A stretch of 35,696 nucleotides of DNA from Thoreauomyces humboldtii (taxonomy: Eukaryota > Chytridiomycota > Chytridiomycetes > Spizellomycetales > Powellomycetaceae): contig JADGJA010000154.1 in assembly GCA_027596035.1 (NCBI GenBank), forward strand, positions 1 to 35,696. Direction: 5' to 3'. This document shows positions 1 through 11,665 of the stretch, piece by piece. A program made the position numbers and the translations under genes. Positions within the stretch are counted from its first letter, which is position 1, and every line of letters starts with the position of its first letter. The notes below the pieces were generated by a model that was not told the DNA's origin, made no database searches, and saw nothing but the letters and a program-made list of their open reading frames with translations.

Positions 1-757
1 ACCGAAACCCTCGTGCAAGAGGTCAAGGACGACGTCTCCGCCTATCCTCCCGCGCAAACCTCACCCGCAACCCTCCTCACCCACCCCCAGTCCGCCGAAA
101 CCACCGACACCCCGCTCCGCTTCCTCGCCTACCTCGCCCGATTCAAGACCCTCGCCATCACGGGTTCCAGGTACCTCGCGTACACGTCCGACGTCGGAGA
201 AGCCTTCCGACCCGTCGTCAACAGGCATCTCGTCTCCGCGGCCTACGGCGTCAGCTTCGCCTACGTCGGCTTCGACATCGCGTTGGAGGGGTGGAAGGCG
301 AGGAACAGGGGCGTGGACAACGTCGAGCTGACGAGGGTCGTGGTGGAACGGACCTTGTTCCAGGGACTGGCCAGTTTGCTGCTGCCCGCGTTGACCATCC
401 ATACCGTCGTGGATCTGACCGGGAAGGCGTTGAGGAAGTATGTTGTGTTCCCCTTTCGGGAATCTCTCCCTTGTGTTGCGCAAAGATGTTCTCTTCTTTT
501 TTTTTGTTCTTTCTCGTCTCATCTTCTCCCTTGTTCTCTTCCTGCCTCTCAGTAAGCCAAAGACGGCGCTCGTGCGATGGTCTCCCACCCTCGCGGGTCT
601 CTTCGTGGTCCCCTTCCTTCCCATCATGTTCGACCATCCCCTCGAGGGTCTCATCGCCAGGGCCTTCGACACCGTCTGGCCCTTGGAGTCCAGACCCAAG
701 ACCATCGCCGAAAAGGTCAAGGAGAAGGCCCGCGAGGTCAAGGAGAAGGTCCAGTAG
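1..757 (+). CDS. MTP18: Mitochondrial fission process 1 (MTP18-like), 5' partial
   Basis: This is the 3' part of a gene that enters from the left edge, already open in frame at base 1. Exon 1 runs to 437, an intron of 115 bp occupies 438-552 (GTATGT donor, CTCTCAG acceptor), and exon 2 ends with TAG at 755-757. The product has the family signature: a 'SRYLAYTSDVGEAFRPVV' block, a hydrophobic segment around the 'SAAYGVSFAYVGFD' region, a second one ('GLASLLLPALTIHTVVDL'), and a C-terminal hydrophobic stretch followed by 'FDHPLEGL'. The end is a Lys/Glu-rich helix. The family sits in the mitochondrial inner membrane and is required for normal fission. It is convergent with PDA1, leaving about 160 bp of shared 3' space. 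The N-terminus is outside the window. Confidence 0.85.
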
Positions 758-918
758 GATGACAAGGGAAGACGGGGGGGAACCCATGACAATAGACAAG
801 AAGCGAATCCTCATATGTTACAATCGGAGGAGAGCGAAGACGCCAAGGGCGAAACAAAGCAAAAAAAAAAACAGGGGAAAGAGTAAGGGGCGTGCGAGTG
901 AGTACGGTAGGTCGGGTC

Positions 919-2328
919 CTAGAGTCCGGGTGCAGGAGCGGAAAAGTGATGGGTCTCGTCCGGCGTGCAACCCCTCAGGAACAACGGTTCGTTGCCCTTG
1001 GTGTGGATGTCGGTGAAGAGTTCGGAGAGTTCAGGTTCGGGACTCTCCTTTGCCTCCACCACGGCCCTGTCCACCTCGATCCTCGCCTCCTTGTCGATCT
1101 TCTTCAGCTCGTCCTCGCTCGCAATGTCCCTCTCGAGGATCCTCTCCTTGAGTCCCGTGATGGGATCGTTGGTGGACCTCATGTGCTGGATCTCCTCCCG
1201 GGTGCGGTAGGTGGTACCGGGGTCGGACATGGAGTGACCGCCGTATCGATACGTGACCGCCTCCATGACCATGGGACCCTTGCCGGCCAACGTCCACTCC
1301 CTGCAGAACCGGGTGGCCTCCCTGACGGCCAGGACGTCCATGCCGTTGACGCGGACGCCCGGGATGTAGTCGCCTCGGGTGTAGTACTTTGTGCTGGCGG
1401 CCGCTCGATGGGCGCTGGTCCCCATGCCGTACATGTTGTTCTCGCACACGAACACGACGGGAAGGTTCCACAGCTTGGCCATGTTGTAGGCCTCGAACAC
1501 CTGGCCCTGGTTGGCGGCCCCGTCGCCGTACATGGCGAACGTCATGGTCCCCTTCTCGAGATACTTTTGCGCCAACGCGATGCCCGCTCCGATGGGAACC
1601 TGAGCCCCGACGATCCCGTTCCCACCGTAGAACTCGTGCGCGAACATGTGCATCGACCCTCCCTTCCCCCGCGAACAGCCGTCCGCCCGTCCCATGAGTT
1701 CGGCGAGGATGGACTTGGGCGACGCCCCTCGAAGCATCGTGAACCCGTGACATCGATACGCGGTGATGATGGCGTCGTCCTTTGCGATCGCGGCGTGCAT
1801 CCCGGCCGCAACCGCCTCCTGACCCGTGGAAAGGTGGCAGAACCCGCGAATGAGCTTGGCTTTGTACAGCTACGAGAACCCAAGACCGCGACTGTGAGCA
1901 ATCTTCGATCTCGAAAAGAAGCAAGGGACAAGGAACCCTTGTCCTCCCTTGATACGCGCCACGCGTCGTGAGCCTACCTGATCGCTGGCCGTCTCGAGCC
2001 GTCGGATGTAGGCCATGTTCCGGTAAATGTCGAGGAGCTCCGACTTGTCGGTCTGAACGTCCAGAGGGATGGGACCGCAGTTGTGGTAGGCGAAGTGAGA
2101 CTCTGGGAAGGTGAAGGTGTGCTTGTCGTTGTCGTTGCTGCTGCTGCTGCTGTTGCTGACGAGGGAAGAGGAGGAGAAGGGCCTGGGACGCGGAGAAGAA
2201 GTGGTTGCCGAGGAGGGCCGTGAGGTTCTGGTGGTCGCTTGGCAGACGGGAAGGATCCTGCGAGCGACGGTGCCGACGACGGCGCTGCCTGCTGCTATGC
2301 TTCCTCGAGAGGATATGAGGAGGGACAT
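919..2328 (-). CDS. PDA1: Pyruvate dehydrogenase E1 component alpha subunit
   Basis: This is the thiamine-diphosphate-dependent alpha subunit of E1 of the mitochondrial pyruvate dehydrogenase complex, which decarboxylates pyruvate. Two exons, 2328-1978 and 1869-919, are joined across a 108-bp phase-0 intron (GTAGGC...TCGTAG) and give 433 aa. The first ~60 residues are Arg/Ser-rich without acids, as expected for a mitochondrial presequence, and contain a Ser/Asn tract. The thiamine-diphosphate motif GDG starts at residue 232 and closes with NN at 261-262. The phosphorylation loop '[10 protein letters not shown]' (Ser330 and Ser332) is intact, so control by a PDH kinase is expected from the family. 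The conserved '[19 protein letters not shown]' block falls exactly at the exon junction and confirms the splice. The first ATG at 2328 was chosen because it opens the presequence. Confidence 0.95.
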
Positions 2329-2382
2329 TGCGTGTGGGGATCGTTGTGTGTGCGATGGGGTGGGACATGAGGTGATGGCGGG

Positions 2383-3876
2383 TTGGTGCTTGGAGGGTCG
2401 TTCACCATTTCGCCTCTCCTTCATTCCCAACAACAACAACAACAACGAACGACAAACAACAACAGCAGCAACCACGCTCATGGTTCCCTCTCTCCGGCTC
2501 CCGGCAACCCATCCCCTTCGGCGGTCAGCACCGCTCCACGGCATCCCGTGGGCAGTCGTGGAACGCTCTCTCCCGACGTCAAACGCGTACGAGGAAGATC
2601 TGGGAACGTGGAATCTTCTCAACTGCGTCAGTTCCCAGACGACATTCTCCGGCATCTTGTGCAAGGTCTCGACTGGTCCACCGCTCGGCGCCTATCGCAG
2701 ACTTCCCATCAGTGGCGCAGAATCTCGTTCGCGTATCGTCCGCGCCTCGAGCTCCATAGTCGGCATGAGCAAATCCGTTGACGAGAATATGAATGAAGTT
2801 GATGATCCCGACGACGAGACGCACGGGTCTCCATCCTGACGTACTGAACGGAATCCAACGTCTTCGCATCGCGGACTGTCATCTTCGAACCGAAAATCTC
2901 TGGAGGCCGATGCTGAAGATGGTCGAGCATGAACGGGCAATCTCTTATCTGTGGCGATTGAAGACACTTTGTCGGGCCTTATGTGGCCAGTGCGCACTTC
3001 CCTCTCGTAGCGAGTTCCTCCTCTGAAAAGGGCTTCGACATCGAAGACTGGGTCAGAAAGAACTGTCGCTTCACGTCCTTCCAAGCTCTCGATGCGGGAA
3101 TCACGGGATGCAGAGGCGTCACTGGCCGACTGATCAAGGGCGCAGATGGATTTTCGTGCGCGCCCCTCGGGATCCTTGCGGACTTCAACCTTCGTGCCGA
3201 TCAGGGCCGAGAACACTTACAACGGTTAAGAAGGGGAATACTGGTGCAGTGTAGGTACCTTGCTGGTGGAAAATCCGGACCATATTGCATGATCGGCCTC
3301 TTCGGGTATGACATGAACGGAGACTCCTGGATACGCGACTCGGATGAAGATTCCTCGACCGACGAAGACGAAGGCGACACACTCGTCACAACGAACGCGT
3401 CAACCAGCGCGTCAACCGACGAGGACGAGCCTGAGTTTTTGAAGGAAACATGGTGGGCACCTCAATTCCCACAATCCCTCTTCTCATGGCGCGAGATCGC
3501 TCGCCTGTGGAAACGGGCGGACCTTCATGGGGAGCTGGAAGGACCCCTCCACCTCTCCGTCATGCTTCTGGCCGTCAGCATGTCCTTCGTCGCGGACTCT
3601 CGTCAGATGAGATGCCACTGTCGTCGGCAACGTGCTCAAGACGGCGCATCGGACGAGTCTAGCAGCGAGGACGTGGATATGGAGTCTCGCCCGGAAGGAG
3701 ACGACAGCGATGACGACGACGACGGTGAGGGCTTTCCGGAGATTGAGCTGACGGATACCGGGAAACCGAACCATCATTCTTCAGAGGTCTGGTCCGAGGA
3801 GGATGATGCCGGATCCCGCTGCGTACGTCGATCTTGTCTCTTGCGTTCGCGAAATGCACCGTATGTAGCCCGTTGA
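2383..3876 (+). pseudogene. F-box-like gene, probably degenerate (copy 1)
   Basis: An F-box-like helix pair is readable around 2635-2745 ('PDDILRHLVQGLDW', 'TARRLSQTSHQWRRIS'). The stretch has no ATG in that frame. The sequence continues as plausible coding DNA in another frame at about 2838-3020 ('LWRPMLKMVEHERAISYLWR') and then in the first frame again from about 2983 to 3876. The last part holds two acidic tracts (DSDEDSSTDEDEGD and SDDDDDGEGF) and ends at a stop at 3876. I could not find canonical introns that join the three pieces: the last change of frame would need an intron below 30 bp. Comparison with copy 2 near 4311 shows the start codon replaced (ATGGATTGG versus ACGTGGAAT) and a frameshift just before 'PDDIL'. 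A decayed gene is the simplest reading; a multi-exon gene with unusual introns is possible. Confidence 0.45.
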
Positions 3877-4299
3877 CCTGATGATCCGGCAACCGGATGA
3901 GCGGGAGGAGACGGATTGGGTGGGATCATAAGCCCGCTCTTTTCTGAAGATTTTTGAGAGTTTTACGAAATGCGTCATTCTTTTGTCCGAGATGTCGAGG
4001 CGAAATGGGTTGATGCCTCCCTGCCAGAATCATCGATCAGACGTCGAGCTCGATCAGACGAGGAAAGCATAGGCTGCTCGGTCGGCCAGCGGAGAAGGCC
4101 GGGGGGCTGAAATCTGGGAACGTTCGCTAGCTATTGGGTTTGACTAACCCAACTGTAAGGGTGCTTCGCCTCCAATAACTTGCCTCACCTGCTTGTTGGT
4201 CTTGCTCTTTCTCAATAGCTGCTGCGCATCAGACGACGCGCCGTCGAAGCTCAATTGCCCTGCGCTCACAGCCTGTACATGCGCAGCGTTCTCCCACGA
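3877..4299. other. Intergenic stretch, short hairpin only
   Basis: No coding signal is seen here. The only structure is a small perfect inverted repeat, TTGGGTT / AACCCAA with a 5-base loop, at 4134-4152. Its role is unknown. Confidence 0.4.
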
Positions 4300-4535
4300 C
4301 GTCAAACTATTTGCTCGTACGCGCAGAGAAAGACATGGATTGGAAGCTCCTCTACTGCAACGACGATATCCTCATGCCTCTCCTGCAGAGTTTCGACTCG
4401 ACCACCGCCCGGCGCCTCTCGCAAAATTCCCGGTCGTGGCATAGGATCGGTCGTGGCTATCCGTGCGCGATGATCAAGGCATCGTGGTCGGTAAAGCCAG
4501 GCGATCATGGGTTATGGGACGTCTGGCGGTTCTGA
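4287..4535 (+). pseudogene. F-box-like gene fragment (copy 2)
   Basis: A short open frame with an ATG at 4335 begins 'MDWKLLYCNDDILMPLLQS' and continues 'TTARRLSQNSRSWHRIG', closely matching the F-box-like segment of copy 1 at 2600-2745. The similarity extends upstream of the ATG (a shared 'cacgacgtcaaac' type segment), so promoter and coding start were duplicated together. The frame stops at 4535 after only 67 codons from that ATG, and nothing like the acidic C-terminal part of copy 1 follows. It is therefore a truncated copy or a very short F-box-like protein; I favour a fragment. Confidence 0.45.
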
Positions 4536-4770
4536 AGCCTGACAGGGCAGCCGCAGCGGCGACGTGGGGATCTGTCGAACCGACAGTTGTTGTGCCTCCA
4601 CGGGCCAAAAACCTTGTCGTTCACCCGTGTAAAGACCCCACGAGATGTTTGGGTAGGCGCTCAAACGGCAAGTATACCGGTTGTTGGAGGAGCAAGGCAT
4701 GGATGCGGATGCGCATGGAAGATGCGGAATGATTGCGGATGCACACAGGTACGCATCTTCCAGATTCCTT

Positions 4771-4778
4771 TATAAGAA
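4771..4778 (+). promoter_or_regulatory. TATA box of the DPP3 gene
   Basis: TATAAGAA lies 74 bases before the ATG at 4845. The in-frame ATG at 4785 would leave only seven bases after the TATA box, so the downstream ATG is the likely start. Confidence 0.5.
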
Positions 4779-4844
4779 ACGCCGATGGTAACGCTTCCCA
4801 CTCTCTCGATTCATCCAGCATCCAGCAACCAATCTTTTCTCACA

Positions 4845-7026
4845 ATGACCGTCGCAGACACCACTTCTGATTTTGTCCATTCAAAGGCAGACTTCAATCA
4901 GTTCGCCATCAGCGCCAGCTTCCAACTCTTGCCTTCGAAAGCCCAGCGATTCGCACATCACTACGCTCGCGCTGCCTGGGCTGCCGCGCCGCTCTCCCAA
5001 TCCATCGCTTACACTGGTAATGTTGCCATCCATGCTTTTCTCATGGCAGTCCTGCGTCCCGAACATGGCGATCAAGTCGACCTCGACCGCCTTCACAAGC
5101 GCTCCGGGGTTTCTCAGGAAGTCTGGGATGATTTTTGCGAGTAAGGCACACATAAGAAGAAAGATCCTTTCGAGTCAAGATCCTCATGCGTTGTCATTTG
5201 TTGTTTTCAGCTACATGGCTATCTTAATCGGCTCCCGATCGGCATACTCGCTTAGCAAAAGGAAGTATATTCCAAAGATCACGAAGCACGACATGTCTCG
5301 CATCGCACACGCTTCCCCCTCGCGCCGAAGGGCTTCCGCTTGTCTACCAGCTGCACTAGACGCCATGTACGACCTCTCACAACCTTTTATCGGATTCCCG
5401 GCCGACCCTGCCAGGACCAGCGGTCTGTATTTTGGGTCCATCAGCAAAGCCGATACCGACCTCATCGGACGCTTTTGGCTTTCCCTCGGCCGAAAGGCGA
5501 CTGGTCTGTATCAAACCACCTTGGCAAAGGACGATGATGGTGACTACGAGATCCGAGTGTCGTCCATCGATGTCCTTGAACCAGAGTCACACCTTTTCGA
5601 GAATCGGACTGTCCGCGTTACTTACGGCTGGAACCGTGATCTTCTTGCCAACGTAGTGGCAGAACTCCAGCTGGCGGCGCCCTTCGCTGACAACGAGCAC
5701 ACCTCGAAACAGACGGCCCTTACCATCGAAATGCTCAGGACCGGAAAGCACATACCAGCCGCTGACAACGAACTTTGCCTCGACAATGGCCCGGTTCAAG
5801 CTTCGCTCGGTTTCGACTGGTTCTACGGTGATCCCGCTGCGACACGCAGCGAGCTGAGCTACCTGATCACCATTCACGATACAACTCAAAGCTCCAAGTT
5901 CGATCGCCTTGCCCGAGAATCAGGCAGCCTCTTCACTGCCCTACCATGGCCTCGTGTTTACGACGCCGAAAAGGTCGCCATCCCAAACTTCCAGGTTGCT
6001 CTCACCCTCGCTGCCGGAAGAAGTTTTCCGTCCGGGATCGCCTACGAGGCCTTCGACGATGCCGGAAACATCATCGCTACGAAGCAGATCGAGCTCGTCA
6101 GCGTCACCAGTGCACGGTCCGCTGAACCCAGCAACTTCCTTCGGAAGGAGGAGGACGCTCTCGTGAGGGGACCATTGGCAGGCGACATCATGACGGTGTC
6201 GCTCGGCGTCCACGAGCTCCTCGGACACTGCTCCGGAAAGCAACTCCTCGAACGTGTCGACGGAACCATGAACTTTGATCCCGCAACGACCCTCGATCCA
6301 CGAACAGGAAAACCCGTCACGTCCTGGTACAAGCCCGGCGAGTCATACCAGACAAAGTTCGGCGGACTCGGAATGACGATCGAGGAATGTCGGGCCGAAC
6401 TCATCGCGCTGTACCTCTCCACCGACGTCGCCACGATGGCGGCTCTTGGATTCGAGGGTCAACGAGCCGACGACATCGCCTTCGGAGTTCACGTCTTCAT
6501 GATGCACACGGCCATCCGATCCCTCACCATATACGATCCCGCGACCAAGACGATCCCGCAAGCCCACGCCGCAGCTCGCTTCGTCATCCTCTCCCACCTG
6601 GTCCCCACCGGTTTCGTCACGGTCGACATCCGCTCGCCGACGGACGTCAAGCTGGTCTTTGACCGTACCCGCATGTCGGCGGCGAGGGGAGCGGTCGCTG
6701 ACCTCCTGACCCGCATCCAGGTGGCGCGATCCACGGGGGACGTCGGCTTCTGCGATGTTTGGAGGAACGAGCTCATGGTGGTGGATGAGACGTGGCATCA
6801 GGCGGTACTTGCGGTGGAGAGGACTAGTAGGGCTGGACAGCGGGTTCATGTTCAGCCCAACACGTTCTTGAGGCCGGATGGCACCGTCGAGGCGAGGGAC
6901 TACCCGCCGACGGCGCAGGGCATGGCGCAGAGCGTGGTGGACAGGTTCCCGGATCATGAGAGCGGAGAGGTTGAGGTCTCTCGTGCCTTGCGTGCCCTGC
7001 GTGCAAAAGATAGCCAGAGTACCTAG
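4845..7026 (+). CDS. DPP3: Dipeptidyl peptidase III (zinc peptidase, M49)
   Basis: This is a cytosolic zinc exopeptidase that releases dipeptides from the N-termini of short peptides. Exon 1 (4845-5140) and exon 2 (5211-7026) flank a 70-bp intron (GTAAGG...TTTCAG, phase 2) and give 703 aa, the usual family length. Both diagnostic motifs are present: HELLGH at residues 433-438 (zinc ligands His433 and His438, catalytic Glu434) and EECRAE at 490-495 (third zinc ligand in this motif). The 'SRSAYSLSKRKYIPKI' block right after the intron matches the conserved substrate-cleft region, which supports the splice. The gene ends 195 bp before the stop codon of the convergent ATPase on the other strand. 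Confidence 0.95.
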
Positions 7027-7220
7027 TGCCCTGAAGTGGTCTTTTTCATTTTCAACCAATAAGATTTTTTTAGAAAAGACGGACAGCTGTGTGGCGTCGA
7101 GATGATTTGAGAGCGAATCATGATGCGGTGTATGATAAGTTCGAATTTCTTCTATTCTCTATTATGTAAAATGCGAGAAAAACAGTAAGGATTAAGGAAA
7201 GGGAAATGATGATGCCGGCT

Positions 7221-10200
7221 CTACCACGCCACCCGTGCGAGGAACGAACGAGGATAAACTCGAACCAACAGCTTCCGACACTCGTCCATGAGCAAGATGC
7301 CGAGAGCGAGGGCGACGGGGATGACCCAATGCACGAACGGCATAGGTCTAGTGTTGAAGACGTTGTTGAAGAAGGGCAGGTAGAGCACCACGATGGCGAT
7401 GACGAGGGAACAGAGCATGGCTCCGAAAAGGTACGGATTCTTGGTGATCGGATTCGACTGCACCAACGAGTTGTGTCTCCCACGACATCCGAGGAGGTTC
7501 CCCCACTGCAGGACGACGAGGGAGATGAAGTAGACGCATTGAGCCGTGCAGAGGAGCTCGTTCAGCTCGTCTCCTGTCTTGCCCTTGTACCCGTCCCCCC
7601 ATTGGTCGAACACCAGGAAGAGGTCCGACGCTGCGAGTCCCCCGTATCGCTTCATGTAGAGGAGGTACATGCCCAACGCGCAGATAGTCTCCATGTTTCC
7701 GATGAATCCGTAGGCGTGGAGAAGCAGCTTGAAGTCCACGAGACGGTCCTTCCGTGGGTTGCGGGGTTTGCGAGACATGAGATCGGCTTCGGGGAGTTCG
7801 TTGATCAGAGCGAGGGAGGGGAAGAGGTCCGTGAAGAGACAGATGACGATCATGAGGAAGGTCGAGAGCGGGAGTGGAACGCCGAGGAACACGTTGAACA
7901 GTACCGGCCATCTACGGGAAAGCGACGAGACATGTGAGCTTTTAGGATTGAAATGATGAGTGACTCACTTTTTCTTGAAACTTACAGCTCGCTCCATGAT
8001 CCCGCAGGCAGAAGGTAGATGATGACCTTTTTCAGGTTCTCAAAGACAAGTCGACCGTACTCGATGGCGATGAGCATGGAGGAGAAGTTGCTGTCCAGCA
8101 AGATCATGTCACCGGCTGCCATGGCGACATCGGACCCAGCTCCCATAGCGACACCGATGTGGGCTGCCTTCAGTGCCGGAGCGTCGTTCACGCCGTCGCC
8201 GGTCACACCAACGACATTGTCCCGGTTGCGAAATTCCGTCACGATTCTCAACTTCTGTTCCGGAGTCTAACAAAAATCATCGGAAAGGATTAGAAACAGA
8301 TTCACACAAGTTTGCGAGTTGAACTCACTGTTCTGGCGAAAACGACTTCCGAGTACGCGGCAATTTTGTCCGAATGAGCTTCGGTCAGTTCACCAGATGC
8401 CAGGTCGGGTCCGCTCAAGATCAAAGACGTGCACTTGTTATTATAGTCGGTCGAGGGGTCCTTGTCATCTCTTCTTGTCGGTGTCGTCCCGGGATCCAGG
8501 ATGGCCGAGATGTCGTCTATACGGGCGTTCGGCGAGAAGATACCGACTTGTTTGGCGATAGCCGCAGCGGTCAGACGGAAGTCACCCGTGACCATGAAGA
8601 CTCTGATTCCGGCTTTCCGACAACGTGCAATCACATCCGGAATCTCTGGTCGCGGTGGGTCGACGATGCCGAGGAGACCAATGATACACAGACCCGTGTT
8701 GGCGGCGAGCACACGTTCGCTGATGTTTGAGTAATCCTGGCAGAGGAGAGGCAGGACATTTGCATCGGTGAACAGGCGAAACGTGAGGATGAGAACACGC
8801 TGGCCCTCGTTCGACCATCGCTCCTGAAGTTTCGAGATGCCGGCGATAGCATCCGCGGACAGACTTTGCTGCATTCCCTTTCCGTCTAGGTAGGTTGTGC
8901 AGAGAGGGAGGATGACGTCGGGAGCGCCCTTGGTGAACATGAGGAGGTTCCCGGCTTCACAGCCGAAAAGAGCTTTCGAAGCCGTGTCTCGGACGCGATA
9001 TAAGCTCATCATCCATTTGTTTTTGCTGTTGAAAGGAACCTCGTGAACCTTTTCGAAAGCGTCCTTGGCAGCACCACTGGGTAGATCCTCCGCGAAGCGT
9101 AGAAGGGCCGAGTCGGTTGCGTCGCCGTTGACCTTTCGTTGATAAAGCGGCAAGTCGAGCGAAAGGGTATCGAAGCTAGCGCCGTTGCAGAGTGCCGCTG
9201 CTGTTCGCAGTTGCTGGATGACCGCCGAAAGGTCGGGCTGCCCAGGTGTCATAAGCATCTCCCTGCACCGAGCCGGGGTCAAGTCCTGTTGGTCGGGGCC
9301 GACTCCGAAACCTGCCCGCGAGACAAACATCTTATTTTCGGTCAAGGTTCCGGTCTTGTCGGAAGCGAGAACATTGATGGATCCGAGAGTTTCGACGGTA
9401 GTAAGGACCTTGCAAAGAATTTTGTGCCTTGCCATCTGTCGCGCGACGGCCGTCAGCGTCATGGTCACGGCGACCGGCATTCCTTCCGGGACGAACGCGA
9501 CCATGACACCAATAACGTTGACCACGATGGACGCTGAGGACAAAAAGTCAGGATAAACGCGTTTGAGCCACGCGCCCCAGACAACGAGGACGATCACTCC
9601 GGTGAACACGGCCATGGCCGCCACGATCCGTACGAATCGAGTGATCTCAAGTTGCAGAAGCGGGGGGTCGTTGCGGTGGGTAGTCGACAGCTTCGCGATG
9701 GCACCCATCACCGTATTATCACCGACGGCGATGACGATACCAGTGGCAGCTCCATTGGTGACGAGGGTTCCGGTCAATGCAATGTTGTTGGACTCGAGGT
9801 AGTTCGCGTCCGTCATCGCTACTGTCCCCCCAACGGGTTCAGCTTCTCCGGTCAGAATTGCTCGGTCGAACCTGACGTCTGCCGTTACCTACATGTGATG
9901 AGATGGCATTTACTTGATTAGCAGTAGTAGACAAGGTAACAGAATCAGCTCGAGACAACTGTTACCGAAATGAGACGAAGGTCCGCCGGGACTTGGCCGC
10001 CGAGAGTGAGATGCACGAGGTCGCCAAGGACGAGAGTTTTGGTTTCGACCTTTTGCTTGATGGCATCGCGGGTAACCATGGATTCAGATGGGAGCAACGA
10101 GTTGATGGAGGACATGACTTTGGACGTCGTCCAGTCCTGATAGGCCGTGAAGAGTGCTTGGATCAAGATCACAATCAACTGTCGGGCATAAGGGAATGAA

Positions 10201-10890
10201 GGGCCATCGATTGAGTAAGGAAGCAATCAAAGATGGGAACCACCGCACAATGCAACGCACTCACAATAACAATGGCGAGGTACAGATTGAGAGGATCAGG
10301 CGGGGATCCCAAAGGCTTCCAAGCGATGAAGCACATCAGAGCGGCAACCCAGAGCAATGGACAGAATCCGCCAAAGACGTAACCGGCGATCTTCAGCAGC
10401 TTGCTATCCTTCGGAGGGGTGATCTGGTTCTTCCCGTTTCGGGCAAGTCGCGTGGCGGCAGCTGTCTGGTCGAGACCTCGGTCTGAACTCGTGCTGAAGC
10501 GCTGACAGATCTCGTCTACGGTCAGGCGGTGAAAGTCGAATTCGATGGCGGGGGGAACCCCCTTGGTCTTTTTGGGTTTCGCAGCTTCGGAGGTATGAAT
10601 GGAAAGCGTGCGGAACACGATGGCGAGATTGGGGTCATCTGAGTGAGTCAACGGAAGGAGGGTGGAGCTATGAGGAAATTGTAGAGGCGTAAGGACTGAT
10701 GTCAAAACGACTGGCTCTTACTATCTACCGCAGCTGGAGGGTTGCCATCTTTGTTCGAAGATTGTACGTTCTGCCATGTTACCTATAGGCCAAAGGAAGC
10801 TTAGGAATCCGTACAAGGCGATATCAGAAAGTGCCATGTTACCGTCCGGCTCATGGGAACGATGCTCATCTCCGTGTGGTCCACCATCAT
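7221..10890 (-). CDS. P-type cation ATPase, ACU/Na,K-ATPase-like (pump 1)
   Basis: This type II P-type ATPase has seven exons: 10890-10843, 10782-10722, 10638-10265, 10178-9966, 9888-8329, 8266-7986 and 7911-7221. They give 1075 aa. Domains in order: an N-terminal cytosolic tail ('LAIVFRTLS' as in pump 2), M1-M2, the actuator motif LTGEAE, M3-M4 with PEGMP (Glu367), DKTGT (phosphorylated Asp409), nucleotide-binding '[10 protein letters not shown]' and KGAPD, GDGVND at 775-780, then M5-M10 and a C-terminus 'SFLARVAW'. M5 reads LPAGSW (Ala840 where Na,K-ATPase has Glu779) and M6 has Cys870 with Asp874. The overall kind fits fungal ACU pumps for K+ or Na+ uptake; the transported ion is inference. 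The two 5' exons are short, but their phases and the match to the pump 2 N-terminus support them; the start codon itself is less certain. Confidence 0.85.
10772..10843. repeat. 12-bp direct repeats bounding a 60-bp intron
   Basis: TGCCATGTTACC occurs at 10772-10783 and again at 10832-10843, exactly 60 bases apart. On the gene strand both copies read GGTAACATGGCA and coincide with the 5' and 3' splice junctions of the first intron of pump 1 (10783-10842). If retained, the intron brings an in-frame TAA. Confidence 0.75.
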
Positions 10891-11665
10891 TCAGTGTGAG
10901 TCCGCGAGAGATGATGCGGATCTGGCTTTGGGGCGGAGGGAGTACTCTGATGTAGTTTGACGCGATCGTCGGATTCTTGACTTTAAATGGGCTTCGGATC
11001 AAAACGAGGAAATGCAGGACTCATAAATCGGCATGATTTCGCATGACTGAAAGAAGGCTTTGCTACGGTTTGGCGTTGCCAAGGCGCTGTTCTCTCTCGG
11101 TTTCCGTTTTTGGGACGAGAACCTCTGCCTGGAGATGTTTTTTTCGAAAGCCTTGAGCAGTTGAGCAGGCGACTGGCCAGGCAGACCGCCATTGGGAAAG
11201 ACATCCCAACGCCGCTTGCGCTACTGTGATGAGACGATTGAAGCTCCGCTCAGGAGACCATCGTTCTGCACTGGATCGGTCTGCAAAAAAAAAGAAGCGC
11301 CGGTGGAACTGATACGGGGGAGAGGAGACCCGCCAAGTCACCTAGACTCCGGTGCTGTCAAAAAATAGACTGATTATAGTAGGCAACAGTGTGCTGCGCG
11401 CGAAGGCAAGCTGAACCAGACCAGCGGCACGCAGGTCTGGAGAAGCAGTTCCCTCGAGAAGTCAGGGTTGCTGACAAGCGGTTTCCAACATGAGCAACCT
11501 GCACACAACGTGAGGGGCTGGGGGAGTCTTCTTTCTTTCCCGTTTCGAGAGAAAGGCCGTTCCGCTCCCTGATGCCTAGGGGAAGGCCCTCAAAATTGCG
11601 AGCACGATGTTCGATTGCCGTCTCGTCCCGCTCTCGTTCCTCCAACCTCCTTCTTGAACAAGGTA
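10891..11665. other. Divergent intergenic region
   Basis: This 775-bp gap lies between pump 1 (minus) and the small membrane protein gene (plus), so it should hold both promoters. I see no clear TATA box, repeat or RNA gene in it. Confidence 0.4.

Noticed and set aside
892..1971. A 359-codon open frame on the plus strand
   Set aside because: It is the mirror of PDA1 on the other strand; GC-rich codon bias opens the antisense frame. It has no domain of its own.
4785..4844. N-terminal extension of DPP3 from the ATG at 4785
   Set aside because: It would start only seven bases after the TATA box, and the extension resembles no DPP3 N-terminus.
10175..10705. Start of pump 1 at the ATG at 10705
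   Set aside because: That ATG reads through an intron (10639-10721). The residues before 'LAIVFRTLS' match pump 2 only if the upstream exons 10782-10722 and 10890-10843 are joined.
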